From positions 1 through 33,828 of IMG/VR virus record IMGVR_UViG_3300035034_000370: DNA of 33,828 nt, one strand, 5' to 3'. The position numbers and the translations under genes were made by a program. Shown one piece after another: positions 22,791-30,038 of this stretch; position 1 is the stretch's first letter; each line of letters begins with the position of its first letter. The notes under the pieces were generated by a model. It did no database searches, was not told where the DNA came from, and saw only the letters and a program-made list of their open reading frames with translations. The DNA comes from a virus.

Positions 22791-23222
22791 TTATTGATCA
22801 AATAGTGTTTTAGTTGTTTGTGTCTCTGTGATGGGATTCCATTTAAAAGCTATTTTTTCAATGTAATTGGATCTGAGGTAAAACTCATTTTGTCCCAGCA
22901 GATCTATAGCATCATCAATCCTCATCCTTTTGTCATTGGTAAGGTGATTAAACCTCTCTACTAGCTTATTATTTCTAGCCTGTCCCAAACTGATCCCCAG
23001 CTCATGCTTTAGATCCAGCTGCTCTCTATATGGCAGATTTATTCCTCCCTTTCTTATGATCTGCTTTAGAGTCCTCTCCTTTAGGAAAAACTCCTCCCAC
23101 TTTAGAGCGTAGATAGTATCATCAAAACGCTTTCTTTTTACTTCATACAGGTACACAAAACGCTCCACTATCCTAGTGTCTCGCTTTCGTCTTAGTTCTA
23201 TGTCCCATGTGCTGCTGCTCAT
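22791..23222 (-). CDS. Hypothetical early protein with internal duplication
   Basis: A 143-aa basic product. Residues ~19-56 (VERFVYLYEVKRKRFDDTIY...) and ~88-125 (VERFNHLTNDKRMRIDDAID...) are two copies of one helical unit, sharing 'VERF...KR-x-R-x-DD-x-I-x-x-L-x-x-x-EF-x-L'. The 5' end of the gene holds five CpG within about 90 bp, far more than its surroundings, and several CGN Arg codons. It overlaps the DnaC-like gene by 4 nt. The repeated helix pair could be DNA-binding; no family is named. Confidence 0.55.
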   Translation of the reverse strand: MSSSTWDIELRRKRDTRIVERFVYLYEVKRKRFDDTIYALKWEEFFLKERTLKQIIRKGGINLPYREQLDLKHELGISLGQARNNKLVERFNHLTNDKRMRIDDAIDLLGQNEFYLRSNYIEKIAFKWNPITETQTTKTLFDQ

Positions 23223-23977
23223 TTTCTTCTATCCTTTCCTGATACTACAATTATATTAAACATCTCATCCAGCCTGGAGGCTATTCTAAATCCATACTCC
23301 TCCCTGATCTCATCAGGAGTTAAATTACTAGTGAGGTGAGTCAGTTTTTTATGATTAATAAATAAATCATATCTCCTCTCCAGGATCACCTTCATCACCT
23401 CCTCTGTCAATCCAAAAAATTTACCCTGTCCCTCAGTTCCAAAATCATCAAAAATCCAATTGCCTCCAGTGATATATTTCTCCAGTGTCTCAGTCCCTTT
23501 GATATTAAAGTCCATCACTATTTTATTACAGGATTGTATTTTTAGCTTTTTAGGATACTGCTCCAGGTTGTATGGTAAAAAGAGCTTTTGTATCACTCTA
23601 AATCCCATAGTTTTACCATAACCTGGCTTACCTGTGATCAGGAGTCCCTTTGTAAGGCTAGCCTCATTAGATACTATTTGTGATTTTGTAAACTTTGGAT
23701 CATCTGTAAAGTAGTACATTAACGTCTTTAAAAAATATTTGTTTTCTGCATCTACTACAAAATTTTTACCTGCTGGCATCACCTCATGAGCTTTATTTAA
23801 AAAGAGAGTATATAAATCTTTAGCCTCCATTTTTAACTTAGTTTTTTTCCACTCCTCCTGTCTTTTTATTTGCTCATAATACTCCTTAATTTCTTTGCTC
23901 TGCTCAGCACTCATCTCATTATCAGCAGGCACATCTCCCCACTGTTTTTTTATCAAATTTGATATTATTCCTGCCAT
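23219..23977 (-). CDS. DnaC-like AAA+ helicase loader
   Basis: A 252-aa product. Walker A GKPGYGKT (~116-123), Walker B WIFDDFG (Asp 177-178), a sensor-like stretch LTHLTSNLTPDEI and a C-terminal FRIASRLDEMFNIIVVSGKDRR with candidate arginine fingers follow the DnaC/DnaI plan ('...T-x-N-l-x-x-x-e-i...G-x-R-x-x-SRl'). DnaC-type proteins load the replicative helicase. In a Mu-like phage this would help assemble host forks on transposition intermediates. The upstream gene at 23981 is a likely partner. Confidence 0.75.
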   Translation of the reverse strand: MAGIISNLIKKQWGDVPADNEMSAEQSKEIKEYYEQIKRQEEWKKTKLKMEAKDLYTLFLNKAHEVMPAGKNFVVDAENKYFLKTLMYYFTDDPKFTKSQIVSNEASLTKGLLITGKPGYGKTMGFRVIQKLFLPYNLEQYPKKLKIQSCNKIVMDFNIKGTETLEKYITGGNWIFDDFGTEGQGKFFGLTEEVMKVILERRYDLFINHKKLTHLTSNLTPDEIREEYGFRIASRLDEMFNIIVVSGKDRRK

Positions 23978-23980
23978 GTG

Positions 23981-24556
23981 TTAAAATTTTTCATCTGTAG
24001 GCATTACAACATCATCAAATCCTTTTGATACTGCCTTTTTATTGCCTTTCATCTGTATTAATATATTACTTAAATTGCTGTAGATTTGGCTCAGCTTAAT
24101 CTGTGACTGATAAAACTTTGAGAGCTTATTCCAGTCTCTAAGAATTGCCTCCCAATCTAGCTGAGCCTGTTTATCATCCTTTGAGTTTTCCTGGAAATAG
24201 GCTACTATCTTTTTTAAGTTAGCTCCCTCAGATTTACTCATTACTGGCTTATTCCCATCACACTCTTTTATGTGTAGCTGCCAGTAAGATCTTAAAAAAT
24301 GAGTATAAAGAGTCACATCTTTATCTGTATCCTTTGTGACTCTCTCTATCTTCATTTTACCAGCAAACTTTACACTAAATGCTTTAATAGCACTCTCATC
24401 TCTAGGGATGGCTTTTGTGAGGCTTTGCCACAACTTATCAGCTATCTGTCCTTTATCATGTACAATCCTCTTAAAAGAGCCATTATAGTACACTACTGTA
24501 AACTCAGCAGGATAACTATTAAAAGTTACTTTGTATTTTCTTGTTAATTCTGCCAT
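23981..24556 (-). CDS. Putative replication protein preceding DnaC-like gene
   Basis: A 191-aa product of no certain family. The N-terminal half is beta/alpha (TRKYKVTFNSYPAEFTVVYY). The C-terminal half is helical (EGANLKKIVAYFQENSKDDK, then WEAILRDWNKLSKFYQSQIK), ending in a possible peptide tail (VMPTDEKF). It lies 3 nt before the DnaC-like gene, and phage helicase loaders are usually paired with an initiator or organiser protein. That pairing is the only support for a replication role. Confidence 0.5.
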   Translation of the reverse strand: MAELTRKYKVTFNSYPAEFTVVYYNGSFKRIVHDKGQIADKLWQSLTKAIPRDESAIKAFSVKFAGKMKIERVTKDTDKDVTLYTHFLRSYWQLHIKECDGNKPVMSKSEGANLKKIVAYFQENSKDDKQAQLDWEAILRDWNKLSKFYQSQIKLSQIYSNLSNILIQMKGNKKAVSKGFDDVVMPTDEKF

Positions 24557-24559
24557 TAT

Positions 24560-24793
24560 TTAAAATAATTGTGTTTGTATTAAATAAGCTGATCCAACTC
24601 CAAAAGCAAAAGCTGCTATTAATATTAAGACTGTAATCAATTTAGATGGATTGTGTGGTGCAGGATCTCCCTCTGTTACTTTCTGTCCTTTTGATCCAAT
24701 CATCCAGCCAAAAACTACAGGAGCAAACCTCCCTAATCCAAATCCTAGACACTCTGATGTGTTCCATATTAAAGCTCCTATTTTTCTTTTCAT
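24560..24793 (-). CDS. Small two-helix membrane protein
   Basis: The start is taken at 24793 (MKRKIGALIWNTSECLGFGL); the frame reaches 24847, but that would overlap the ASCH-like gene by 50 nt, whereas 24793 lies 4 nt after its stop. The product is 77 aa, with hydrophobic segments around GLGRFAPVVFGWMIG and ITVLILIAAFAFGVGSAYLI. Short early membrane proteins of phages often alter the host envelope or block superinfection, but nothing here proves that. Confidence 0.55.
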   Translation of the reverse strand: MKRKIGALIWNTSECLGFGLGRFAPVVFGWMIGSKGQKVTEGDPAPHNPSKLITVLILIAAFAFGVGSAYLIQTQLF

Positions 24794-24797
24794 AATC

Positions 24798-25169
24798 TTA
24801 ATATCTTTTATCTGTCCAGTGAATAATCCTACCTGAGTACAACTCATCAGGATGAGCCTCTATCTTTTTAAAAAACCACATATAAAAATCATCATAGCTC
24901 TCAAATCCACTATTAAAAGCTAAATCCTCCTGTTCTTTGTGAGTGATCTCTCTAGCACCTACTGAAATACTCAGATAATCACCCCACTGATAAGTCATAA
25001 ATACCCTCTGAGTACCTGTGCAGACAGTGTGAGCCATCTCTCTCTCTTTGTGCATCAGCTCTAGACCAGTGCCTTGTTTTATTTTACGTCCTTTACCTCT
25101 CCTAATAGTGTGGATTTTAGATCCATCCAATAGCTTACACTCAAAATGTGCTTTAAATTCTAATTTCAT
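24798..25169 (-). CDS. ASCH/PUA-like protein
   Basis: A 123-aa product of ASCH size. The early SKIHTIRRGKGRKIKQGTGL matches the ASCH/PUA opening 'K-x-HTIR...G-x-x-l', and AFNSGFESYDDFYMWFFKKI matches the closing 'd-G-f-x-s-x-x-d-x-x-x-w-f'. ASCH domains bind RNA or modified nucleotides and are common in phages and defence-related loci. The gene stands next to a DUF4406 gene. Substrate unknown. Confidence 0.65.
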   Translation of the reverse strand: MKLEFKAHFECKLLDGSKIHTIRRGKGRKIKQGTGLELMHKEREMAHTVCTGTQRVFMTYQWGDYLSISVGAREITHKEQEDLAFNSGFESYDDFYMWFFKKIEAHPDELYSGRIIHWTDKRY

Positions 25170-25177
25170 GATGATTA

Positions 25178-25690
25178 TTATTTTGATTGATACTGTTTGT
25201 CATACCTAAGCAGCCAGCTTAAAGTATGCTCTACCTTTGCTCCCTTGCTGTCTTTCCAGTCTGATAAAAAATAGATTTGCTCACATCCTAGCATAGCTCT
25301 TAAACATTTTTTCATAGCTGGTATCCAATCAGCAAAAGGATCACCCACAACCTCTAGAGGATTTATCACCTCATATCCCTGAGCCTCCAGCTTTCTCTGT
25401 ACTGATCCAAATTTCTCCTCACACTCCTCTGTTTTAGTTCCTGTGACTTTGCCTGCTATGTAAATTTTAGGTTTTTGAGAGGGAGCTTTATTAGCTATCA
25501 AAGCTGCTGCATTATCCATAGCTGTATCCATAATTTTATCCACATTGATTGTAACCTCTGTTTTTTCTCCTCTAAACTGATCAGCATACAGCTCCATAGC
25601 CTTAATGGCATCATCAGATGATACTAGTGTGGCAAATGGAGAGTTAGCCTCTATAAATTGATCTAATATTTGTTTTGATGTTTTAATCAT
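25178..25690 (-). CDS. DUF4406, nucleoside 2-deoxyribosyltransferase-like protein
   Basis: A 170-aa product. From about residue 74 the sequence fits DUF4406: PKIYIAGKVTGTKTEECEEK, GYEVINPLEVVGDP, DWIPAMKKCLRAMLGCEQIY and LSDWKDSKGAKVEHTLSWLL. The family is related to nucleoside 2-deoxyribosyltransferases; the Asp and Glu of 'dW-x-x-S-x-Ga-x-x-E' are the likely active residues. Residues 1-70 form a separate helical module. A nucleotide-salvage or base-related role is possible, and its direct neighbour is the ASCH-like gene. Confidence 0.7.
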   Translation of the reverse strand: MIKTSKQILDQFIEANSPFATLVSSDDAIKAMELYADQFRGEKTEVTINVDKIMDTAMDNAAALIANKAPSQKPKIYIAGKVTGTKTEECEEKFGSVQRKLEAQGYEVINPLEVVGDPFADWIPAMKKCLRAMLGCEQIYFLSDWKDSKGAKVEHTLSWLLRYDKQYQSK

Positions 25691-25694
25691 TCCT

Positions 25695-26126
25695 TTAATT
25701 TTTAGCTGTAAATGTATTTCTCTCAGTCACATAGGTAACTGTATCAATTGAGTAGAGGATCCTCTCCAGGATCAGCTTACTCTCCTCATAAAAAATCACA
25801 TAGACCAGTCCTCCTCCTATATTATAAGTGAGCTGATTACCTATGTAAGTTCCTACTGGTGTATAATTATTTGAGTCAATAGCTGACTGAGAGTAGACTC
25901 CAGCCTTTAGCTTATGATCATAATTAAATAGAAAACTAGTGACAGGTCTCCTAAAGGTGATAGCATTATCTGAGCTATTCCTGTTTACATACTCAGCACT
26001 CTCCAGTGTCCACTCACAGGTCTCTGCTTTTGGTGTGGTTTGGCACTGTGGCTCTAGTGTATTCTCTTTTTTACAGTTGGTAAATGCTAGTAATAATAGC
26101 AGTGTAATTGTTGTTAAATTTTTCAT
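25695..26126 (-). CDS. Secreted lipoprotein in the early operon
   Basis: A 143-aa product with a type II signal: NLTTITLLLLLAFTNCKKEN, lipid-attachment Cys at about residue 18 (FTNC, with Asn at -1, which is unusual but tolerated in Bacteroidetes). The mature part is beta-rich and resembles small lipocalin-like lipoproteins of Bacteroidetes (ETCEWTLESAEYVNR, VTSFLFNYDHKLKAGVYS, GTYIGNQLTYNIGGG). A lipoprotein expressed early, perhaps in lysogens, could act in superinfection exclusion or host fitness. This is inference. Confidence 0.65.
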   Translation of the reverse strand: MKNLTTITLLLLLAFTNCKKENTLEPQCQTTPKAETCEWTLESAEYVNRNSSDNAITFRRPVTSFLFNYDHKLKAGVYSQSAIDSNNYTPVGTYIGNQLTYNIGGGLVYVIFYEESKLILERILYSIDTVTYVTERNTFTAKN

Positions 26127-26212
26127 CTTTTTTGGTTTTTGTTGTTTTTTTATTGTCGGTTATACCAGTCATTAAGTGCCTTTTTTGCCCTTAATGATGG
26201 TTTTACTGTGCA

Positions 26213-26536
26213 TTAATGCTCCAGTCTCTTTATTGGTTTTTTTTGTGATTTTGGTTTTTTTAGCTTAGCAAATCTCTCCTCTAGTTTTGACTCTAGCCAT
26301 TTCAATCCTTTTTTTGAGATGGCATTTGTTTTGTTTAGAGTTTTTAAAGTCCTTTTTATTTGAGCTAGCTCATCCTGTAAATAACAGTTTAGAGTGTCTC
26401 CTGCTGGTAGGCAAATTCCTGCCCACATGATTGTCTGAGTGTAGACTGTGCAGTGCATGTTTCCAGCATCATCCTCTGTAACTTTAAGACTACAGGAGAC
26501 TGGATCATTATTTATCTCATATAAAACCTTATCCAT
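26213..26536 (-). CDS. Hypothetical early protein
   Basis: A 107-aa product of no recognised family. The N-terminal half is beta-like with three Cys (NDPVSCSLKVTEDDAGNMHC); the C-terminal half is a basic helix (IKRTLKTLNKTNAISKKGLK) ending in a Lys-rich tail (FAKLKKPKSQKKPIKRLEH) that might bind nucleic acid. It ends 86 bp before the lipoprotein start and begins 1 nt after the GemA-like gene ends. Confidence 0.5.
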   Translation of the reverse strand: MDKVLYEINNDPVSCSLKVTEDDAGNMHCTVYTQTIMWAGICLPAGDTLNCYLQDELAQIKRTLKTLNKTNAISKKGLKWLESKLEERFAKLKKPKSQKKPIKRLEH

Positions 26537-26537
26537 C

Positions 26538-26942
26538 CTAAAGTGATTTTATAAATGATTGATAAACTATCTCAGCCTGGCTCACCAGCTTAGGCAGTTC
26601 TTTCATGGTGTATTGATTAAGATCCTTTTTTAGGGATCCATATTTTAATACCCACGCTTTTACTCTCTCCATGTCTACAGCATCTCCATTGGTGTATCCC
26701 ATTTTTCTAAAAAACATGATGATTTTTCTCCTCATTTTGTTCTCAGGAGAGTCAGCTGTATTTATGTCATAGGTTTTCTCTATCCAGGCACAAAAATTGT
26801 CATAACTACCTGCCTTACCTAATGCCCTGAGTGATGTTAAACCTCCCTCAGTATATTGCCCTACTAAATCCTTTCTATCCACATCTATACCTCTGTCTTT
26901 TATGATTTTCTCTAGTGAGAAATACCTTTTAAAATGTGCCAT
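26538..26942 (-). CDS. GemA/Gp16-like protein
   Basis: A 134-aa product. The C-terminal half matches the Mu Gp16/GemA pattern: KMRRKIIMFFRKMGYTNGDA, VDMERVKAWVLKYGSLKK and LNQYTMKELPKLVSQAEIVY, that is 'r-x-k-i-x-x-l-x-r-x-lG...d-x-x-r-x-x-x-w-v-x-x-x-sg...l-x-x-l-t-x-x-eL-x-k-l-v-x-q'. The N-terminal 60 residues form a distinct helical part. In Mu this protein modulates host gene expression and replication. Moderate certainty. Confidence 0.6.
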   Translation of the reverse strand: MAHFKRYFSLEKIIKDRGIDVDRKDLVGQYTEGGLTSLRALGKAGSYDNFCAWIEKTYDINTADSPENKMRRKIIMFFRKMGYTNGDAVDMERVKAWVLKYGSLKKDLNQYTMKELPKLVSQAEIVYQSFIKSL

Positions 26943-26959
26943 TGTTCTTTTTTTATTGG

Positions 26960-27133
26960 TTAAATACTTGCTAAATCTGCCTTTAGCTTTTCGCTTAGAT
27001 TTAAAAAAGTGCCAGCTGCTCTAGTGACACTCCAATCTTTTTGGTAGAGCTTTATAGCCACACACAACATGATACCCATGCCGTGTGGAGCTAATAGCTC
27101 ATTAATTGATTTATAATACTGATTTAAAGTCAT
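26960..27133 (-). CDS. Small early ORF (57 aa)
   Basis: An ATG at 27131-27133 opens a 57-aa frame (MTLNQYYKSINELLAPHGMG at its start, ending LKADLASI). It starts 1 nt after the DUF3164 gene ends and fills the 190-bp gap before the GemA-like gene, as expected in this tightly packed operon. The product is helical with one Cys. No family is recognised. Confidence 0.55.
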   Translation of the reverse strand: MTLNQYYKSINELLAPHGMGIMLCVAIKLYQKDWSVTRAAGTFLNLSEKLKADLASI

Positions 27134-27134
27134 T

Positions 27135-27770
27135 TTAAATACTTGAAAAATTCATGTTTATAGTCTGCCACTTACCTTGTGCATCTTTGGACTTAAACTC
27201 ATAACCATATCCTCTCACGTGTACTGAGTAGCTCTCTTTGATCAGTTTTAATCCCTCACTCCATCTCTCATCAGCAAATTTATCCTCATGAGATAGTAAG
27301 TGCATCACTTTATCATACTCCAGGTCTCCCTTATCATTTTTCTGTATAAATGAGATCAGTATCTCATACAGATCCTGGTCTCTCTTTTTTACAGCATCAC
27401 CTAAAAAATCCTTTATTAGTTCTACTGCTTTTTGAGACCTCTCATCCCAATGAGGCTGAGTGGATCTAGTCCTAGTCACTCTCATACCTCCTGATGAGTG
27501 AGTGATAGAAAATCCTCCCTTACTTTTTTTGTTCATTGTACCATAAGACTTTAAACTCTCAGACTGGCTATCCATCTCAGTATGACAAGCTCCTTTAAAC
27601 TCCTCCATCTTTGATCCTAAAATCACAGCTTTCTCCATCATTGACAGCACTGACTGGTCTCTATCAGTCTCATAGACTTTCCTGGCTTTCTCTCTTTTAG
27701 CATTATCTGCTTTTTTCTTTTTGGCTAGAGCTATCTCTAGATCCTCTGTACTCATTTTACTTAAATCCAT
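27135..27770 (-). CDS. DUF3164 family protein
   Basis: A 211-aa product. DUF3164 features: a helical start (LAKKKKADNAKREKARKVYE), then AVILGSKMEEFKGACHTEMD, GGFSITHSSGGMRVTRTRST, a central AVELIKDFLGDAVKKRDQDL, and a C-terminal RWSEGLKLIKESYSVHVRGY followed by WQTINMNFSSI. The family is a steady companion of GemA and the transposition genes in Mu-like phages; its biochemical function is unknown. Confidence 0.8.
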   Translation of the reverse strand: MDLSKMSTEDLEIALAKKKKADNAKREKARKVYETDRDQSVLSMMEKAVILGSKMEEFKGACHTEMDSQSESLKSYGTMNKKSKGGFSITHSSGGMRVTRTRSTQPHWDERSQKAVELIKDFLGDAVKKRDQDLYEILISFIQKNDKGDLEYDKVMHLLSHEDKFADERWSEGLKLIKESYSVHVRGYGYEFKSKDAQGKWQTINMNFSSI

Positions 27771-27809
27771 TGTTTTTGGGTTTTTGTTGTTTTTATATGT
27801 TATTAATTA

Positions 27810-28082
27810 TTATCTAAAATATTGTAAATTAGCTTTTTGAGAGCTTACTACTGGAGACTCCTTATCCAGTCCTTTTATCCTGCTTTTTGCAGTGAGCCAG
27901 TTTAGCCTTGTTAGGTTTATCCTGTCTACCCTGTCCTCCCAATCAGGAGAGGACACTTTTATCTTATCATCTATATAACTTTGCTGAGCATCATCATAAA
28001 GTGCTTTGGTTAGGATTACTGCATCCTCTAAATCTTGTAGATAATTAGGATCTCCTTTGTTTTCATTGTTATAATCTCTCAT
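27810..28082 (-). CDS. Hypothetical early protein
   Basis: A 90-aa helical, acidic product (LQDLEDAVILTKALYDDAQQ, then DWEDRVDRINLTRLNWLTAK). It starts inside the end of the preceding gene (14-nt overlap) and is followed by 39 bp before DUF3164. No family is recognised. Confidence 0.5.
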   Translation of the reverse strand: MRDYNNENKGDPNYLQDLEDAVILTKALYDDAQQSYIDDKIKVSSPDWEDRVDRINLTRLNWLTAKSRIKGLDKESPVVSSQKANLQYFR

Positions 28083-28479
28083 TTCTAATAGATTTTAAGT
28101 AAATATTATAGTAGCTATCCTCCACATCTCCATCCATTATCATCTGCTCCATGTGTTCAGTCCAGCTATCTTTAGTTATCTCAGTGTTTGACTTTCTAGA
28201 ATGATGGATGTAGTTTGTCTCAAATAGCATCCACTCAGCTTTAAACCAGCTCCAAAATTTATCCTTTTCAGCTGTTTTAAAATAGTAATGAGAGAAAGGT
28301 GAGCCTGGAGGATATATCTCCTCTAAAAAGCTCAGGCAGGTATCAAAAAGAGCATTATTGTAATCTATTGTAGATAATCCTACTGCCCTCTCTAGAAAAT
28401 GTAGATTTAAGGAGTAAGCCTCTTTTACTGTTTGTATGTGGCTCTTTTGCTTTGGTTTTGTTTCTCTTTTTGTTTTCAT
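28069..28479 (-). CDS. Hypothetical early protein
   Basis: A 136-aa product with a basic N-terminus (KTKRETKPKQKSHIQTVKEA) and an aromatic, helical body (KFWSWFKAEWMLFETNYIHH). It lies 47 bp after the RecA-like ATPase gene. No family is recognised. A frame on the same strand at 28355-28597 overlaps it and the ATPase end and is judged non-coding. Confidence 0.5.
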   Translation of the reverse strand: MKTKRETKPKQKSHIQTVKEAYSLNLHFLERAVGLSTIDYNNALFDTCLSFLEEIYPPGSPFSHYYFKTAEKDKFWSWFKAEWMLFETNYIHHSRKSNTEITKDSWTEHMEQMIMDGDVEDSYYNIYLKSIRNERL

Positions 28480-28526
28480 AGGTACAGGTTAAATTATTTA
28501 TATAGTCAGTTTTCATGATGTTGTTA

Positions 28527-29156
28527 TTATTGTTCAATGTCAGTCCAGTAGTCAGCTGCTCCATCCTCCCAAATGGTAAAAGGAAAACCTCCTCCATTTA
28601 GTCTACCAGCTGGAAAGGCTTTAAATCCCTCCACTCTGATTTTAAGATCTGCATCATACCTCACAGAGTCTGCTAGTCTACCCTTAGGCAGTCTGCCCTG
28701 AGCATGGCTCACATAGACAAATAGCTTTTTAGGAAACAAAGATTTTAACTGTTTGTATTTCTTAATATCCATGCCTGAGTACTGTATGGAGTCAATGATA
28801 ATGATCTCAGGTGACCTCTTTTTACTTAGTCTCTCCACTAAATCATCATATTTCTCGCCATCCAGGATTATAAATTTTCCTTTTTTGCACTCCCACATCT
28901 TATTATCCTCTACTGCTTTCTGAAAGGATTTTCTAGCTCCCTCCTCCAGTGTGTTATAGGCTACTTTGCCAAAATTTGTGAGGTACTTTGAGAGCTGCAT
29001 GCTTAGCCTGGTTTTACCGTTTGATGATTGTCCCCAAATTATCCAAGTCCCACTCATCTCAGGCTTACCAAAACTAGCCTCATACTCTCCACTAAAGTCC
29101 ATTATATTAAATCTCATTTTCATGATATCATCTATTGATATAGCTCTTTTTGCCAT
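28527..29156 (-). CDS. RecA-like P-loop ATPase
   Basis: A 209-aa product. Walker A GQSSNGKT (42-49) follows a beta strand (GTWIIW), and Walker B is EIIIIDSIQYSG (Asp ~122), with LFVYVSHAQGRLPKG as a sensor-like strand. This is the compact RecA/DnaB-like architecture seen in phage recombinases and small helicase-like ATPases. It starts 4 nt after the MuB-like gene ends. In related Bacteroidetes Mu-like phages an ATPase of this kind is often next to MuB. Substrate is probably ssDNA, by inference. Confidence 0.7.
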   Translation of the reverse strand: MAKRAISIDDIMKMRFNIMDFSGEYEASFGKPEMSGTWIIWGQSSNGKTRLSMQLSKYLTNFGKVAYNTLEEGARKSFQKAVEDNKMWECKKGKFIILDGEKYDDLVERLSKKRSPEIIIIDSIQYSGMDIKKYKQLKSLFPKKLFVYVSHAQGRLPKGRLADSVRYDADLKIRVEGFKAFPAGRLNGGGFPFTIWEDGAADYWTDIEQ

Positions 29157-29160
29157 GTTT

Positions 29161-30027
29161 TTAAGCTATGTTTTGTTTTCTAATTTCAGTTTTTATCCTC
29201 CTTAATGACCCTCCAGTTTTAGAGTACATCACACTACTAGGTAGCTCAGACTTATTAGCCTTTGATATCATTGCCACCATTGTCTTTTTAAAATCCTGTA
29301 GCTCATCATTACCTGCTGGAGTAGCCCTCTGATACTTTGCTCCATACCTAGAGAAAATCTCAGTATATCCTACCTTTTGCTTATCAATGTTAGAGTTAAG
29401 TTTCTTTTTTAATCCATCAGCTCCCATCATGTACCATCCACAGGCTCCCTCTGTAGCATTCCACATAGCTTTTAGCTCCAAAAACGCTCCATAATCTAAA
29501 TCTCCAGCCTCATCCAATATGATAAGAGGATTATTTAGAGTCCTGATGTAGTAGACTAGATCCTCATACACATCTAAGTACTTTCCATAGTGATTTACTC
29601 CCAATCCTTTTGCTATTCTCTTAATCAGTTTCTGCTTATTTTTTACCTGTGAGCAGTCTATGTAAATAGCGTTTTTGTTTTTTCTGCTGTAGATCTTAGC
29701 TGTGTGAGTCTTACCTATATCTGCTATGTCACACATAATCCCTGATACTGATAAAGCCTGGCATGCCTCCAGCTGCTTATAAATCATTTTAAATACTGGA
29801 GTCTCAGCAGTCACCCACTTTTTAGACTCAGACAGATCTACATCTAATCTCCTAGCTATAGTTATCCAGCTATTCTCACCTAATGCATCAAAATCTCCTT
29901 TTTTTATCCTGCTCAGCTGTGAGGGATTGATCCCTAAATTTATTGCCTGTTTAGCAGCAGATGGGAACCTGTTAGCCTGGTGATTTACCTCATTTAAAAT
30001 CGTTTGTTTTTGCTCTTTTTTTAACAT
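29161..30027 (-). CDS. MuB-like transposition target-selection ATPase
   Basis: A 288-aa product. The N-terminal ~65 residues are a helix-turn-helix (AINLGINPSQLSRIKKGDFD), like MuB's DNA-binding domain. The ATPase has a degenerate Walker A DIADIGKT (~100-107, first Gly replaced by Asp) and Walker B PLIILDEAG (~147-155). MuB binds target DNA, activates MuA and gives target immunity. The gene lies 11 nt downstream of the transposase, as B follows A in Mu. Confidence 0.8.
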   Translation of the reverse strand: MLKKEQKQTILNEVNHQANRFPSAAKQAINLGINPSQLSRIKKGDFDALGENSWITIARRLDVDLSESKKWVTAETPVFKMIYKQLEACQALSVSGIMCDIADIGKTHTAKIYSRKNKNAIYIDCSQVKNKQKLIKRIAKGLGVNHYGKYLDVYEDLVYYIRTLNNPLIILDEAGDLDYGAFLELKAMWNATEGACGWYMMGADGLKKKLNSNIDKQKVGYTEIFSRYGAKYQRATPAGNDELQDFKKTMVAMISKANKSELPSSVMYSKTGGSLRRIKTEIRKQNIA

Positions 30028-30038
30028 TTTTATAGGTT

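Noticed and set aside
26165-26200. cattaag...cttaatg inverted repeat before the lipoprotein gene
   Set aside because: Short stem with a 13-nt loop and no T-run in the operon's direction; not enough for a terminator call.
28355-28597. 80-codon frame on the - strand between the RecA-like ATPase and the 28069-28479 gene
   Set aside because: It overlaps the ends of two better genes in another frame, is low-complexity (NNNNN) and has no family resemblance.
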